From Jiangellales bacterium (GTDB lineage Bacteria; Actinomycetota; Actinomycetes; Jiangellales; Jiangellaceae): DNA of 64,000 nucleotides. The position numbers and the translations under genes were made by a program. The notes below the pieces were generated by a model. The model had not been told where the DNA came from. It saw nothing but the letters and a program-made list of their open reading frames with translations, and searched no databases. Below, in pieces: positions 8,868 through 19,134 of the stretch (position 1 is the stretch's first letter; each line of letters begins with the position of its first letter). The stretch covers positions 126,292-190,291 of the forward strand of contig JAUJNY010000003.1 in the NCBI GenBank assembly GCA_030447955.1, given 5' to 3'.

Positions 8868-10302
8868 AAGACCAGTTCTCCACGTAGTAGAGGTCCAGCC
8901 GCACGCTGTCGTACCAGGAGAGGTCGGAGCGGCCGCTGACCTGCCACAGCCCGGTCAGACCGGGCTTGACGAGCAGTCGGCGGCGCGCGTCGTCGGCGTA
9001 CGTCGCCACCTCGTCCGCCAACGGCGGTCGGGGCCCCACGAGGCTCATCTCCCGACGCAGCACGTTGATCAGCTGGGGTAGCTCGTCGAGGGACAGTCGG
9101 CGCAGCGTCCGCCCCACCCGGGTGACGCGCGGGTCGGAGCGCACCTTGAACAGCGCGCCGTCGACCTCATTGACCGAGTCGAGCTCGCTGCGCAGGTCCT
9201 CGGCCTCGACGACCATGGAACGGAACTTCAGCATCGTGAAGGGTCGGCCGTTCCGCCCGATGCGGGTCTGCCGGAAGATCACCGGCCCCCCGTCGTCGAG
9301 CCGGATGGCGAGGGCGACCGCGGCCATCACCGGCGCGAACACGAGCAGCAGCAGCGCCGACCCGGCCAGGTCGAAGATCGCCTTGCCAACCCGCTTGCTG
9401 CCGGCGAACTCGGGTTGGTCGACGTGGAGCAACGGCAGCCCGGCCACCGGCCGGACGTGGATGCGCGGACCGGCCACGTCAGTCAGCGAGGGCGCGACGA
9501 CCAGGTCAACGTCGAGGCCCTCGAGCGACCAGCCGAGCCGGCGGAGGTAACCCCCGGTGAACCCCGGTGTCGAGGTCACCGCCACGACGTCGGCGCCGGT
9601 CGCGAGCACCGCCTCGCGAACGTGCTCGCTGTCGCTGACCACGGGGATGTCGTCGATATCCCGGAAGCGCTGGCTCAGGTCGGGAAGGCAGGCCCCCAGC
9701 ACGCAGTAGCCGGCGTACTGCTCCCGTCGCAGCACCTGCACCAAGTCCACTACGTGGGGTCGTGATCCCACGACGAGCACGCGGTGAACCCACTGACCAG
9801 AGGCTCGCCGCCAGTGCAGCCAGGAACGTCCGCTGTAGCGGCCGACCAGCAGCAGCACCGCGCCAAGCGGGAAGGCCACGGCGACGTAGCCACGAGCCAA
9901 GTCCACATCGGCGAGGTAGGACACGATCGCGACCAGGCCGGCGGCGAGGAGGGTGCCAGCGGCGACCCGCTTGTACTCCTCGGTTCCGAGCCCCACGATG
10001 CGGTGGCTATAGGCCCCACGGGCTGCGAGCACGAGAAGCCAGACCACCGCCAGGGTGGCACCCACGGCGACGTAGGGGACGGGGCGAGCGCCAGGCAGGG
10101 TGGCCGCACCGCCGAAGCGGATCTGTTGGGCCACCACCAGGGACACCAGCACGGCCACGATGTCGGTCATCGCCAGCAGGGCCACGTAAGCGGGGGTCCA
10201 CGACGTGGTCCCAGCGCCAATCGGATCGACCCCGGGGGAGATCGTGACGGACTGCCGGCGTCGCTCGGCGCTGCGTGGTACGCCTGGTGCAGTGATCGTC
10301 AT
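8800..10302 (-). CDS. Polyprenyl-phosphate sugar phosphotransferase (WcaJ/WbaP type)
   Basis: 500 residues. The N-terminal half has four predicted membrane helices (for example [62 protein letters not shown]) and a CoA-binding-like domain. After a fifth hydrophobic segment ([19 protein letters not shown]) comes the bacterial sugar transferase domain: [49 protein letters not shown] and [16 protein letters not shown]. It transfers a sugar-1-phosphate to undecaprenyl phosphate, the first committed step of exopolysaccharide synthesis. An AGGGGGA ribosome-binding site precedes ATG 10302. It is convergent with, and overlaps, the UXS-like gene. Confidence 0.92.
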   Translation of the reverse strand: MTITAPGVPRSAERRRQSVTISPGVDPIGAGTTSWTPAYVALLAMTDIVAVLVSLVVAQQIRFGGAATLPGARPVPYVAVGATLAVVWLLVLAARGAYSHRIVGLGTEEYKRVAAGTLLAAGLVAIVSYLADVDLARGYVAVAFPLGAVLLLVGRYSGRSWLHWRRASGQWVHRVLVVGSRPHVVDLVQVLRREQYAGYCVLGACLPDLSQRFRDIDDIPVVSDSEHVREAVLATGADVVAVTSTPGFTGGYLRRLGWSLEGLDVDLVVAPSLTDVAGPRIHVRPVAGLPLLHVDQPEFAGSKRVGKAIFDLAGSALLLLVFAPVMAAVALAIRLDDGGPVIFRQTRIGRNGRPFTMLKFRSMVVEAEDLRSELDSVNEVDGALFKVRSDPRVTRVGRTLRRLSLDELPQLINVLRREMSLVGPRPPLADEVATYADDARRRLLVKPGLTGLWQVSGRSDLSWYDSVRLDLYYVENWSFTQDLLILWKTLKAVLARRGAY

Positions 10303-10569
10303 CTGTCCCCCTGTCGCCGCTCCCGCTTAACGAGCGGCGGTGACGCCTGGTTACGAGAGCGCGCAGGCTCTTTTCGTTCGGTGAGCACCGGACCACTACG
10401 GAGAGCGACCACGGCCGTGCACAGCATGAGCAAAGTTACGCAACGTTACTAGCGTGCGTCAACCCGGCGTCGAACTCTGGAGCCGTTCAAGTTTTGATCC
10501 GCTGAGTTCCCGCTACTGAGGCGCAGAGACGTTACTGACCATTCGGTCCATCCCCGGCCTGAGGATGGC

Positions 10570-11355
10570 TCAGCTCCGCAGCATCGAGGTGAGCAGATAC
10601 GTCGTCGGTGCGGCCAGGGCCACAGCGAGCGCCCCACCGGACGCCGCGGACAGCGCCGCCACGATGCGCTGCGGCCGGGAGCCCGAGCCGGATCCCGCCA
10701 GTGCCCGCGGCTGGAACACCGACTGAGCAGCGGCGTATCCGGACAGCGCCACGACCGCCGCCGTACCCGCCAGCGCGCCGGCGACCACGCTGGTGAACCA
10801 ACCGGTCGGCGCACCGGCGTCGACCAGCATCCATCCAGCGCCGCCGAGCACCGCCGCCGTCAGCGGTGCCAGCCCCCAGCGCAGCGATCGAGTCCGCGGG
10901 ACCGCCTCGGCGAGCCCGGCCACCGCCACCCCCAACAGCCCGAGGACGGTTCCGGCCCGCCCGCCGCTGGCCTGCCGGGTGGCTAGCCAGAGCACCGGCA
11001 GGACGCAGAGCGCCACCACGGTGAGCGAGAGGGTGAGCGAGGCGAGCAACGCGGGACGGCCGTCTCGACGCAGCAGCTGCAGTACGAGGGCGAGGACGAC
11101 GACCAGGCCGAGCACCGCCGCTGCCGGCCCACCGCCACCGTCCGCACCGGCCAGCAGGACACCGGCGGTGGCCGCTCCGGCGGCGAGCAGGCACAGCAAC
11201 AGGGACCGCCGCTGCGTGGGCAACGTCTGGACGATCATGGCGCGGCTCGCGAGCAGCGCCTGGACCACGAGGAGCCCTCCGGCAAGCGGAACCGTGCCCG
11301 CCGCAGCGGCGAGCCCCAACGCGCCGGCCAGACCGACGCCCACCAGAGCGGGCAT
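10570..11355 (-). CDS. Polytopic membrane protein of unknown function
   Basis: 261 residues from ATG 11355, almost entirely hydrophobic Ala/Leu/Val/Gly segments separated by short Arg-rich turns; about seven or eight membrane helices. No catalytic motif is seen. It begins about 30 bases after the MoaD-like gene on the same strand and is probably cotranscribed. A longer frame reaching back over the MoaD-like gene is an out-of-frame artefact with Arg/Gly-rich composition. I cannot assign a role. Confidence 0.65.
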   Translation of the reverse strand: MPALVGVGLAGALGLAAAAGTVPLAGGLLVVQALLASRAMIVQTLPTQRRSLLLCLLAAGAATAGVLLAGADGGGGPAAAVLGLVVVLALVLQLLRRDGRPALLASLTLSLTVVALCVLPVLWLATRQASGGRAGTVLGLLGVAVAGLAEAVPRTRSLRWGLAPLTAAVLGGAGWMLVDAGAPTGWFTSVVAGALAGTAAVVALSGYAAAQSVFQPRALAGSGSGSRPQRIVAALSAASGGALAVALAAPTTYLLTSMLRS

Positions 11356-11384
11356 CCGCGAGATCCTGCCAGTCGCCGAGCGGC

Positions 11385-11654
11385 TCAGCCGCCGGCGTAC
11401 GGCGGCAGCACCTCCACGTGAGACCCCTGGCCGAGCACGACGTCCGCCGGGTCCCGGGCGCCGGCCGGGGTGCCGTCGACGATGAACGACGAGATGGCGA
11501 GGACGGCCCCCAACCGCGGTCGGTCGACGCGGAGACGGGCGACGGCCGCCAGCGCCTCGGCCAGCGTGGCGGCGTGGACGGTGTCCTCGGCCACCCCCGC
11601 GGCGGCGCGGGCCGCGGCCCAGTATCGGATGCACACCTCCGGCACGTCCCTCAT
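11385..11654 (-). CDS. MoaD/ThiS-family ubiquitin-like sulfur carrier
   Basis: Up to 89 residues. It reads IRYWAAARAAAGVAEDTV at the start and ends VEVLPPYAGG; the terminal Gly-Gly is the adenylated and thiocarboxylated tail that defines MoaD/ThiS carriers, and the Pro-Pro before it is common in MoaD. It would donate sulfur for molybdopterin or a related cofactor. No other Moa gene is in the window. The exact start is uncertain (ATG 11654 or GTGs nearby). The start lies only 26 bases from the divergent mshD start, so their promoters must overlap or lie inside the genes. Confidence 0.8.
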   Translation of the reverse strand: MRDVPEVCIRYWAAARAAAGVAEDTVHAATLAEALAAVARLRVDRPRLGAVLAISSFIVDGTPAGARDPADVVLGQGSHVEVLPPYAGG

Positions 11655-11680
11655 CCTCTCCCACGGCTGCCTCGTACGGT

Positions 11681-12667
11681 GTGCTCGTGGGCGGCCCGAC
11701 CGCGTCGGTGCAGCTGGCCCGGCGCTTGGAGCCGGCGGGGCTCGCCGACGTGAGGCGCCTGATCGGCGCCGCTACCGACGTCGACGGGGTGCCCCCGCTG
11801 TCCGAGCACGTGTCGCTGCACCTGCGATACGGCGGCGACGCCGAGACGCGCAACGTGCTCGTGCGCGCGCCCGACGGCAGCCTCGCCGGCTACGCCCACC
11901 TCGACGTCACCGACGAGGTAGCCGGGGCGAGCGCCGAGCTCGTCGTCCACCCGCAACAGCGCCGCCGCGGCTATGGCCGGGCGCTGGTGGAGCGGCTGCT
12001 CGCCGAGGCACCGGAGGGTCGGCTGCGGCTGTGGGCGCACGGGGAGCACGCCGACGCCGCCCAGCTGGCGGCCGCACTCGGCTTCACCCGCGTACGGACG
12101 CTGTTGCAGCTACGCCGCTCGCTCTACGCGCCGTTGCCCGCGGCGAACCTGCCGGCCGGCACGACGGTCCGCACCTTCGAACCCGACCGGGACGCCGCCG
12201 ACTGGGTCGCGCTCAACGCCGCGGCCTTCGCGGGGCATCCCGAGCAGGGTGAGTGGACGCTGGAGGACTTGCAGCGGCGGATGCGGGAGCCGTGGTTCGA
12301 CCCGGCGGGGTTCTTCCTCGCCGAGCGGTCCGGGCGACTGGTGGGCTTCCACTGGACGAAGGTGCACGGCGGCGCCAGGCCGAGCGAGTCCGCTGGCAGG
12401 CGCGACGGGCACGGCCACGACCCGCTCGGCGAGGTGTACGTCGTGGGCGTACACCCGCAGGCACGCGGAGCAGGGCTGGGTCGCGGGCTCACCATCGTCG
12501 GCCTTGCGCACCTGCGCAGCCTCGGCCTGCCCGCGGTCATGCTCTACGTCGAGGAGGAGAACACCGCGGCGATCCGGGTGTACGAAGGCCTGGGCTTCAC
12601 CCGCTGGGACACCGACGTGGTCTACCGCTCCCCCGAGCGTGACGGTCCGATACCCCCGGTGGCATAG
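11681..12667 (+). CDS. mshD: Mycothiol acetyltransferase
   Basis: 328 residues with two GNAT domains in tandem, the architecture of MshD. The first contains [22 protein letters not shown]; the second [20 protein letters not shown], both the acetyl-CoA pyrophosphate-binding V-x(4)-R/Q-x-x-G-x-G/A loop. The C-terminal [17 protein letters not shown] block is typical. The enzyme acetylates Cys-GlcN-Ins to mycothiol, the actinobacterial low-molecular-weight thiol, in the cytoplasm. Start GTG 11681. In several actinobacteria mshD lies near phosphate genes, as here, with ppk1 beginning 19 bases downstream. Confidence 0.92.
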   Translation: MLVGGPTASVQLARRLEPAGLADVRRLIGAATDVDGVPPLSEHVSLHLRYGGDAETRNVLVRAPDGSLAGYAHLDVTDEVAGASAELVVHPQQRRRGYGRALVERLLAEAPEGRLRLWAHGEHADAAQLAAALGFTRVRTLLQLRRSLYAPLPAANLPAGTTVRTFEPDRDAADWVALNAAAFAGHPEQGEWTLEDLQRRMREPWFDPAGFFLAERSGRLVGFHWTKVHGGARPSESAGRRDGHGHDPLGEVYVVGVHPQARGAGLGRGLTIVGLAHLRSLGLPAVMLYVEEENTAAIRVYEGLGFTRWDTDVVYRSPERDGPIPPVA

Positions 12668-12686
12668 ACGGTGCGAGACTGAGCCG

Positions 12687-14828
12687 GTGAGCGCTGCCGC
12701 CCAAGGCGTCGTCGAGGACGTGGGTCGTCCGGACGACGACGACACCAGCCCGCTGCCGGACGACCGCTTCCTCGACCGTGAGCTGTCCTGGCTGGCCCTC
12801 AACGACCGGGTGCTGCAGCTGGCCGAGGACGTCGAGGTCCCGTTGCTCGAGCGGGCCCGCTTTTGCGCGATCTTCGCCAGCAACCTGGACGAGTTCTTCA
12901 TGGTGCGGGTCGCCGGTCTCAAGCGACGCATCGCCGCCGGAGTGGCCGTCCGCGCCGCCAGCGGTCTGCAGCCCCGAGAGGTGCTCGAGGCAATCTGGTC
13001 GCGGACCCGGGAGCTCAACGCCCGGCACGCCGGGCTCTTCCACGGTGAGCTGCTGCCGCGGCTGGCCAAGGAGCACATCGAGGTGCTGCGCTGGGACCAG
13101 CTGGAGGACGCCGAGCAGGACCGCTTGCACACGCTTTTCTCCCAGCGGGTGTTCCCGGTGCTCACGCCGCTGGCGGTCGACCCGGGGCACCCGTTCCCGT
13201 ACATCTCCGGGCTCTCGCTCAACCTGGCCGTGGTGGTCCGCAACCCGCAGACCGGCATGGAGCACTTCGCCCGGGTCAAGGTGCCGCCGCTCCTGCCGCG
13301 CTTCACGCAGGTCTCCGAGCAGCGCTTCGTCCCGCTCGAGGACGTGATCGCCGCCCACTTGTCCCAGCTCTTCCCCGGCATGGAGGTGCTCCAGCACCAC
13401 ACCTTCCGGGTCACCCGCAACGAGGACGTCGAGGTCGAGGAGGACGACGCCGAGAACCTCCTGCAGTCGATGGAGCGGGAGCTGATGCGCCGCCGCTTCG
13501 GCTCCGCGGTGCGCCTCGAGGTCGAGGACACCATGGACCCTCATATCCTCGACCTGCTCACCCGCGAGCTCGGTGTCAGCGAGCCCGAGACGTTCCACCT
13601 GCCGGGACCGCTCGACCTCACCGGGTTGCACGTGATCGCCGACCTCCCCCGCGCGGAGCTGAAGTACCGCCCGTTCCTGCCGGCCACGCACCGCGACCTC
13701 GCCCATCTGGAGTCGGCATCCCCGGCCGACATGTTCGCGGCGATCAGGCACCACGACGTGCTGGTGCACCATCCGTACGACTCGTTCTCCACCAGCGTGC
13801 AGCGCTTCATCGAGCAGGCCGCGGCCGACCCACGCGTCCTCACCATCAAGCAGACGCTCTACCGCACCAGCGGCGACTCACCTGTCGTCGACGCTCTTGT
13901 GGACGCCGCCGAGTCAGGCAAGCAGGTGCTCGTCCTCGTCGAGATCAAGGCGCGCTTCGACGAGCAAGCCAACATCGCCTGGGCGCGCAAGCTGGAGCAA
14001 GCCGGCTGCCACGTCGTGTACGGCCTCATCGGGCTCAAGACCCACGGCAAGCTCTCGCTCGTCGTCCGCGACGAGCCGGAGGGCATTCGCCGCTACGCCC
14101 ACATCGGTACGGGCAACTACAACCCCAAGACCGCGCGCCTCTACGAGGACCTCGGCCTGCTCACCGCCGACGCCGAGGTCGGGGAGGACCTGAGCGACCT
14201 GTTCAATCAGCTCTCGGGGTACTCCAACCGCACCGACTACCGGCGGCTGCTGGTCGCCCCCCACTCGGTGCGCCGCGGCATCGTGGAGCGGATCGAGCGC
14301 GAGGTGCGCCACCACCAGGCCGGCGAGCCCGCCGGCGTCCGGATCAAGGTCAACAACCTGGTCGACGAGGCCGTGGTGGACGCGCTGTACCTCGCGTCCC
14401 GGGCTGGTGTACCGGTCGACATCTGGGTGCGCGGCATCTGCGCCCTGCGCCCTGGCGTCGAGGGCCTCAGCGAGACGATCCGCGTCCGCAGCATCCTGGG
14501 TCGCTTCCTTGAGCACTCGCGCATCTTCGTCTTTGCGGGCGGCGGCGACCCGGAGTACTGGATTGGCTCCGCCGACCTGATGCACCGCAACCTCGACCGC
14601 CGCGTGGAGGCGCTCGTCCGCATCATCAGCCGTGAGCACAAGGAGGAGCTCTCGGCGCTGTTCGACCTCGCCTTCGACGCGGGCACCGCTTCGTGGCACC
14701 TAGGCTCGGACGGCGAGTGGGTGCGCCACGACAGCGCCGGTGGGCGCCGGCTGCGTGACCTGCAGGAGCAGCTGATCGACCGCGCGCAGCGGCGTCGCCG
14801 CAAGAGCGGCGAGGTCAGCGCCGCGTGA
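12687..14828 (+). CDS. ppk1: Polyphosphate kinase 1
   Basis: 713 residues from GTG 12687, the normal length of the family. Domains in order: N domain ([21 protein letters not shown]), head domain ([18 protein letters not shown]), and two PLD-fold C domains. [20 protein letters not shown] holds the phosphorylated histidine, and [15 protein letters not shown] the second essential histidine; [14 protein letters not shown] completes the active site. It reversibly polymerises the gamma-phosphate of ATP into polyphosphate. A longer frame starting at 11973 reads through mshD in another frame and is not real. Its stop overlaps the next start (GTGA), coupling it to the CYTH-CHAD gene. Confidence 0.97.
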   Translation: MSAAAQGVVEDVGRPDDDDTSPLPDDRFLDRELSWLALNDRVLQLAEDVEVPLLERARFCAIFASNLDEFFMVRVAGLKRRIAAGVAVRAASGLQPREVLEAIWSRTRELNARHAGLFHGELLPRLAKEHIEVLRWDQLEDAEQDRLHTLFSQRVFPVLTPLAVDPGHPFPYISGLSLNLAVVVRNPQTGMEHFARVKVPPLLPRFTQVSEQRFVPLEDVIAAHLSQLFPGMEVLQHHTFRVTRNEDVEVEEDDAENLLQSMERELMRRRFGSAVRLEVEDTMDPHILDLLTRELGVSEPETFHLPGPLDLTGLHVIADLPRAELKYRPFLPATHRDLAHLESASPADMFAAIRHHDVLVHHPYDSFSTSVQRFIEQAAADPRVLTIKQTLYRTSGDSPVVDALVDAAESGKQVLVLVEIKARFDEQANIAWARKLEQAGCHVVYGLIGLKTHGKLSLVVRDEPEGIRRYAHIGTGNYNPKTARLYEDLGLLTADAEVGEDLSDLFNQLSGYSNRTDYRRLLVAPHSVRRGIVERIEREVRHHQAGEPAGVRIKVNNLVDEAVVDALYLASRAGVPVDIWVRGICALRPGVEGLSETIRVRSILGRFLEHSRIFVFAGGGDPEYWIGSADLMHRNLDRRVEALVRIISREHKEELSALFDLAFDAGTASWHLGSDGEWVRHDSAGGRRLRDLQEQLIDRAQRRRRKSGEVSAA

Positions 14829-16456
14829 GATCCCCGGGGGTCACGGCTGGGACGGCCGTGCGCGAGGTCGAGCGCAAGTTTCGTGTGCACGAGGGGTTCC
14901 GGATGCCCGAGCTGGCGGCGGGCTGCGGCGCGAGCGTCGACGAACGCGGAACCGCTGCACTCACCGCCACCTATCACGACACCGAGGACCTGCGGCTGGC
15001 TCGCGAGGGCATCACGCTGCGGCGGCGCACGGGAGGTGGCGACGACGGCTGGCACCTCAAGATCCCGGTGCGCAGGTCGAGCAAGGCCGGCCGCGACGGC
15101 ATCCGCGACGAGATCCGCCTCCCCCTCGACTCCAGCGACGGGCAGCCACCGGCTGAGCTGTTGAGCCTCGTCGCGGCCGTGGTCCGCGGCAACGCCGTAC
15201 GACCGGTGGCCACGCTGCGCAGCGAACGCACCACCCGCGTGCTGCGCGACGCGGCGGGCCGCCCGGTCGCCGAGCTCGTCGACGACGTCGTCTCGCTGCT
15301 CGACGGCCCGCCAGCGGAGGTCGCGGCCCGCTTTCGCGAGCTCGAGCTGGAGCTGCTCACCGACCCCGGCGACGAGCGCGTTGCGGTCCTTGCCGAGCAG
15401 GTGTCAGCCGACCTGATCGCCGCGGGCGCGGTCCCGGGCGAGTTCGTCGCCAAGGTGGTCCGGGCGCTCGGCCCGACCGCCGCGGCACCACCGGAGGTCC
15501 CCGAGCCGCCGGAGGTGCGCCCCACCGACCCGGCCCGGCTGGCCGTCATCGGGCACCTGCGGCGCCACGTACGCGCGCTGCGCGCCGAGGACGTGCTCGT
15601 CCGGCGCGGCGCCGAGGATGCGGTGCACCAGATGCGGGTGGCCGCCCGCCGATTGCGAAGCGGGCTCCAGGTCTTCCGCCCACTGGTCGACCGCCAATGG
15701 GCCGACGCCCTGCGGGATGAGCTGAGGTGGGTTGCCGCCACCCTGGGCGATTACCGCGACGCCGAGGTGTTGCTCGCTCGCCTCGAGCGCCGGCTCGACT
15801 CCTTGCCGGCGGACGAGCCGGCGGTCGCGGAGGCCCGTACGGTGATCCGCCGCCGCCTGCACGAACAGATGCGGGTCGCGCGGCACGCCTCGCTGGAGAT
15901 GCTTGACTCCCCCCGCTACCTGCGGCTGCACGACGCGCTGGTTGCGGCGGCGAACGAGCCCCGCACGACGGCCGCGGCAGAGCTGCCGTGCGCCCAGGTG
16001 CTGACCCCTCCGGTGGGCAAGGCCTACGGAACGCTGGCCAAGAAGGTCAGCCGGCTGCTCGCGGACGAGGAGGCGGGGCTCCGAGCCGGGGTGGGCGGCG
16101 CCCCCGACGAGGAGTGGCACGAGACCCGGATCGCCGCCAAGCGGGCCCGGTACGCGGTGGACGCCTGTACGCCGGCCTTTCGGGACCCCGCCGCGGCCCT
16201 GGGCAAGCAGCTGTCCCGGGTCACCGAGGTGCTCGGCGAGCATCAGGACGGCGCGGTGGCGGCGCAGACGCTCCACCAGCTAGCGAGCAGCACCGCCGTC
16301 GCCACCGGCGCCACGAGCGGCCGCAGCGGCGTGGCCGACATCCTCGCCGTGCTGCAGCGGGCCGAGCGGGACGCGGTGAGCGCTAGCCGAGCCGCTTTCG
16401 CCGACATCTGGGCGCAGGCGTCCGAACGCCGCTGGCGGCTCTGGATGGAGGAATGA
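14825..16456 (+). CDS. CYTH-CHAD domain protein
   Basis: 543 residues. The N-terminal CYTH triphosphate-tunnel domain begins with REVERKFRV, the E-x-E-x-K metal/phosphate signature, and continues with [13 protein letters not shown] and [11 protein letters not shown]. From about residue 235 a CHAD domain follows: [36 protein letters not shown] and, later, [15 protein letters not shown], giving conserved His, Arg and Lys residues on helices. CHAD domains bind polyphosphate; CYTH domains hydrolyse triphosphates or polyphosphate. Position directly after ppk1 with a 4-base overlap fits polyphosphate turnover or storage. It overlaps the next gene by four bases. Confidence 0.93.
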   Translation: MRSPGVTAGTAVREVERKFRVHEGFRMPELAAGCGASVDERGTAALTATYHDTEDLRLAREGITLRRRTGGGDDGWHLKIPVRRSSKAGRDGIRDEIRLPLDSSDGQPPAELLSLVAAVVRGNAVRPVATLRSERTTRVLRDAAGRPVAELVDDVVSLLDGPPAEVAARFRELELELLTDPGDERVAVLAEQVSADLIAAGAVPGEFVAKVVRALGPTAAAPPEVPEPPEVRPTDPARLAVIGHLRRHVRALRAEDVLVRRGAEDAVHQMRVAARRLRSGLQVFRPLVDRQWADALRDELRWVAATLGDYRDAEVLLARLERRLDSLPADEPAVAEARTVIRRRLHEQMRVARHASLEMLDSPRYLRLHDALVAAANEPRTTAAAELPCAQVLTPPVGKAYGTLAKKVSRLLADEEAGLRAGVGGAPDEEWHETRIAAKRARYAVDACTPAFRDPAAALGKQLSRVTEVLGEHQDGAVAAQTLHQLASSTAVATGATSGRSGVADILAVLQRAERDAVSASRAAFADIWAQASERRWRLWMEE

Positions 16457-17379
16457 GCGACCTGGCCGTGCCGGCCGCCGGGGAAGCCACGGGTGACGTG
16501 GCGGTGCGGGCCGCGGGCGCCGTGGTCTGGCGGCCCGGGCCGGACGAGCAGCTCGAGGTACTGGTGGTGCACCGTCCCAAGTACGACGACTGGTCGCTAC
16601 CCAAGGGCAAGCTCGACCCCGGTGAGCACCCACTTACCGCGGCCGTCCGCGAGGTGCACGAGGAGACCGGTCACCACGTCACGCTGGGCCGCCCGCTGCC
16701 CGCCCAGCGCTACCGGGTGTCCGCGGGGACCAAGGAGGTCCACTACTGGGCGGCGCGCGCCGACGGCTCGGCCGCTGCCTGGCCGGGCACCGACGAAGTC
16801 GACTTGATCGAGTTCCTTCCGCCGGAGCAGGCCCTGGACCGGCTCAGCTACGACCGCGATGCCGTGCTGGTCCGACAGCTGCTCGCCGGCCCCGCCGCGA
16901 CCGTCCCGCTGGTGGTGCTGCGCCACACCGATGCGGCCCCCCGGGAGGCGTGGTCCGGAACCGACCAGGAACGCCCGCTGCACCCGAACGGCCTCGACCT
17001 CGCCGAGCGGATCATCCCGCTGCTGAGCGCTCTACGCCCCAAGCGGGTGGTGGCCAGCGACGCGCTCCGCTGCGTTCAGTCCGTACGTCCGTACGCGCGC
17101 GTGATCGGCGCCGCCGTCGAGCTCGAGCCGCGCGTGTCGGAGGAGGGGTTCGAGCGGCAGCCGACCCAAGCGGCGACAGTGCTGCGGCAGCTGCTTGCGG
17201 CTGGCGTCCCGACGCTGCTGTGCACCCACCGCCCGGTGCTGCCTGCGCTGACCAGCGCCCTTGCGGGACACGCCGCCCCAGGGGTAGAAGTCCCCGATGA
17301 GTCGTTGCCCCCAGGAGGCTTCATCGCCGCGCACGCGGCTGCCGGGCAAGTCGTCGCCGTGGAGCTGCACGAACCCTGA
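16453..17379 (+). CDS. mutT1: NUDIX hydrolase with histidine-phosphatase domain (MutT1-like)
   Basis: 308 residues. The N-terminal Nudix domain has a full Nudix box in GKLDPGEHPLTAAVREVHEE followed by TGH (G-x5-E-x7-REV-x-EE-x-G). The C-terminal histidine-phosphatase domain opens with VLRHTDAAPREAW, the RH catalytic motif with the His that becomes phosphorylated, and includes VVASDALRCVQSVRP. This pairing is that of mycobacterial MutT1, which cleanses 8-oxo-dGTP and Ap(n)A; other Nudix substrates such as diphosphoinositol or PRPP are possible. ATG 16453 overlaps the CYTH-CHAD stop. It is the last gene of the mshD-ppk1-CHAD-mutT1 run. Confidence 0.88.
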   Translation: MSDLAVPAAGEATGDVAVRAAGAVVWRPGPDEQLEVLVVHRPKYDDWSLPKGKLDPGEHPLTAAVREVHEETGHHVTLGRPLPAQRYRVSAGTKEVHYWAARADGSAAAWPGTDEVDLIEFLPPEQALDRLSYDRDAVLVRQLLAGPAATVPLVVLRHTDAAPREAWSGTDQERPLHPNGLDLAERIIPLLSALRPKRVVASDALRCVQSVRPYARVIGAAVELEPRVSEEGFERQPTQAATVLRQLLAAGVPTLLCTHRPVLPALTSALAGHAAPGVEVPDESLPPGGFIAAHAAAGQVVAVELHEP

Positions 17380-17458
17380 GCGCTGCGGGATGACCAGACC
17401 GGCCGGCTGACGAGCCAGCCGGCTGCCGGGCACTATTTGCGAACGTCGAGGAAGGTCC

Positions 17459-18289
17459 ATGGGCAAGCATGCGCGCCGCCGGCGCCGCGGAGGCGGTTCC
17501 GCCGCTGTTGGCTCCGCGGCTGCGCTCGCGTTGGCTGTCGTCCTCGCCGGCGGCTACGCGGCGACCAGCGGCGAGGAGCCTCCAGACGCGTCGGCACTCG
17601 AGCCGAGGGCCGTCACCTCCTCCGCGCCCTCGGCGCCCCCCACCACACGGTCACCCTCGACTCCACCGGCGCCTCCCACCACACGGTCACCCTCGACTCC
17701 GCCGGCGTCCCCCACCCGCGGACCCGGGGCCTCTCCCTCCCCCGAACCATCGACGTCCCCGCGACCGTCGGGGCCCCCGGGACCGGGCGGGACAGCGGCG
17801 TTGAGCCCGGCACAGGCGGCCTGCGGGCGCGAGGTCTCGGCCGCGGACGTCGCGGTCGCGGTCGCCGCCCGCCAGGTATCACGCTGGCAGCGACACCTCG
17901 ACGCGACCGCTGTCTTGCTGCGCCGGCCGGACGACCCGGGCGCCACTGCCGCCTTGCGCCGTACCCGAGCCGGCGCCCGGGACGGGATCGCCCGCTTCAA
18001 CACCGCGGACCGGACCTACCGCGCCGCGTTCGGCGCCTGTGCCGAGCTCACCCAATCGATCAAGGGCAGTCGCTGCCAGCGGCGCACCGCTGCGGCAAAC
18101 GCTACGGTCGCCTGGGCCCGCGCAGCCATCGACGACTGGTCCCGCCACCTGCTAGCGGCGCAAGGGGCCGGCCGTGACCCGAGGACCGCGCGCCTCGTGA
18201 CGAGCGCGCAACCCGACATCTTCGCCTTCCGTTCCGCCCACGCGACACTGCGCCGGGCACCCAGCTGCCCCCTCGAGGAGACCTCATGA
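17459..18289 (+). CDS. Membrane-anchored Ser/Thr/Pro-rich protein of unknown function
   Basis: 276 residues. A basic N terminus (MGKHARRRRRGGG) precedes one hydrophobic segment (AAVGSAAALALAVVLAGGYAA), then about 80 residues of Pro/Ser/Thr-rich spacer and a C-terminal domain with four cysteines (ACGREV, GACAEL, SRCQRR, PSCPLE) that could form two disulfides outside the cell. AGGAAGG precedes the ATG. It overlaps the DUF4397 gene by four bases and probably works with it and the sortase. No homologous function is known to me. Confidence 0.7.
   Translation: MGKHARRRRRGGGSAAVGSAAALALAVVLAGGYAATSGEEPPDASALEPRAVTSSAPSAPPTTRSPSTPPAPPTTRSPSTPPASPTRGPGASPSPEPSTSPRPSGPPGPGGTAALSPAQAACGREVSAADVAVAVAARQVSRWQRHLDATAVLLRRPDDPGATAALRRTRAGARDGIARFNTADRTYRAAFGACAELTQSIKGSRCQRRTAAANATVAWARAAIDDWSRHLLAAQGAGRDPRTARLVTSAQPDIFAFRSAHATLRRAPSCPLEETS
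17639..17710 (+). repeat. Two tandem 36-bp repeats
   Basis: Two near-identical 36-base units (17639-17674 and 17675-17710) beginning cccaccacacggtcaccc, each encoding PTTRSPSTPPA-type residues in the stalk of the membrane-anchored protein. The length is a multiple of three, so copy-number changes keep frame. Confidence 0.9.
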
Positions 18290-19134
18290 AGAAGACCGCC
18301 GCAGTCGTCGGCGTGCTGGTGTGCCAGTTGTTGCTCGGCGGGAGCCTGCTCGCCGGGCTCGCCTGGGCATCCCCGAGCGGCTACCTGCGACTGGCGCATC
18401 TGTCCCCCGACGCCCCCCGGGTCGATGTCTACCTCGAGGGGCCGAGGGGCGACGAGCCGACCAAGGTGCCGGGGGTCGGGTACGGAGTTGTGTCCGACTA
18501 CCTGACGCTGCCGGCGGGCACCTACACCGTGGCGATGCGACCCGAGGGCACCTCGGCCAGCGCCCCGGCGGCAGTCTCCACCGACGTGTGGGTCGAGAGC
18601 GGCAAGGCCGTCACCGTAGCCGGCATGGGAGCGCTGGCCGATCTGCGCCTCGAGGTGCTCGTCGACGACCTGAGCCAGCCGGCGGAGGGGACGGCCGCAG
18701 TCAGGGTCATCCACGCCTCGGCCAACCTCGGCACCGCCGCGGTCAGCGTCGGTGGCCGGCAGCTGGCGACCAGCGCGGCGCTCGGGGACACCACGGCCTA
18801 CCAGGACCTGCCAGTGGGGCAGGTCCAGCTCACCGCCACGTCGCTGAGTGGAGGGCGGGGGCTGTCCGAGTCGCTGCAGCTGGAGCCGGGGACGGTCTAC
18901 TCGCTGGCCGTGCTCGACCGACCCTCCGGCGGCGTACGGCTGCGCGCGCTCGTCGACGCTGCCGGCCTGGACCGCGTCCCGGCGGTGGGGGCGGACGCGG
19001 GCTACGGCGGTCTGGCCCAGCCCGCGGAGGCGAGCGACCGGGGCGGTAGCGGGCTCGGCCTCGTCGCGGGTCTGCTGGCGGCTGCCGTCGCCGGCACCGC
19101 GCTACTGCTGCGAAGGAGCCGGACCGCACGGTGA
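18286..19134 (+). CDS. DUF4397 cell-surface protein
   Basis: 282 residues. Signal peptide MKKTAAVVGVLVCQLLLGGS to WASP, then two DUF4397-type beta domains: YLRLAHLSPDAPRVDVYLEG and AVRVIHASANLGTAAVSVGG, each with the AHLSPDAP/IHASANLG opening, and LPAGTYTVAM in the first. The C terminus has a hydrophobic helix (LGLVAGLLAAAVAGTALLL) and an RRSRTAR tail, like a sortase-sorted or membrane-retained surface protein, but I see no clear LPxTG. It lies between the Cys-rich protein and the class F sortase with 4-base overlaps on both sides. Confidence 0.85.
   Translation: MKKTAAVVGVLVCQLLLGGSLLAGLAWASPSGYLRLAHLSPDAPRVDVYLEGPRGDEPTKVPGVGYGVVSDYLTLPAGTYTVAMRPEGTSASAPAAVSTDVWVESGKAVTVAGMGALADLRLEVLVDDLSQPAEGTAAVRVIHASANLGTAAVSVGGRQLATSAALGDTTAYQDLPVGQVQLTATSLSGGRGLSESLQLEPGTVYSLAVLDRPSGGVRLRALVDAAGLDRVPAVGADAGYGGLAQPAEASDRGGSGLGLVAGLLAAAVAGTALLLRRSRTAR

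Noticed and set aside
11973-12686. N-terminal extension of polyphosphate kinase
   Set aside because: It overlaps mshD out of frame; the family starts near GTG 12687.
17402-17423. Small hairpin before the Cys-rich protein gene
   Set aside because: An 8-bp stem (gccggctg...cagccggc) without a T run, in very GC-rich DNA; it may be a weak terminator but I cannot support it.
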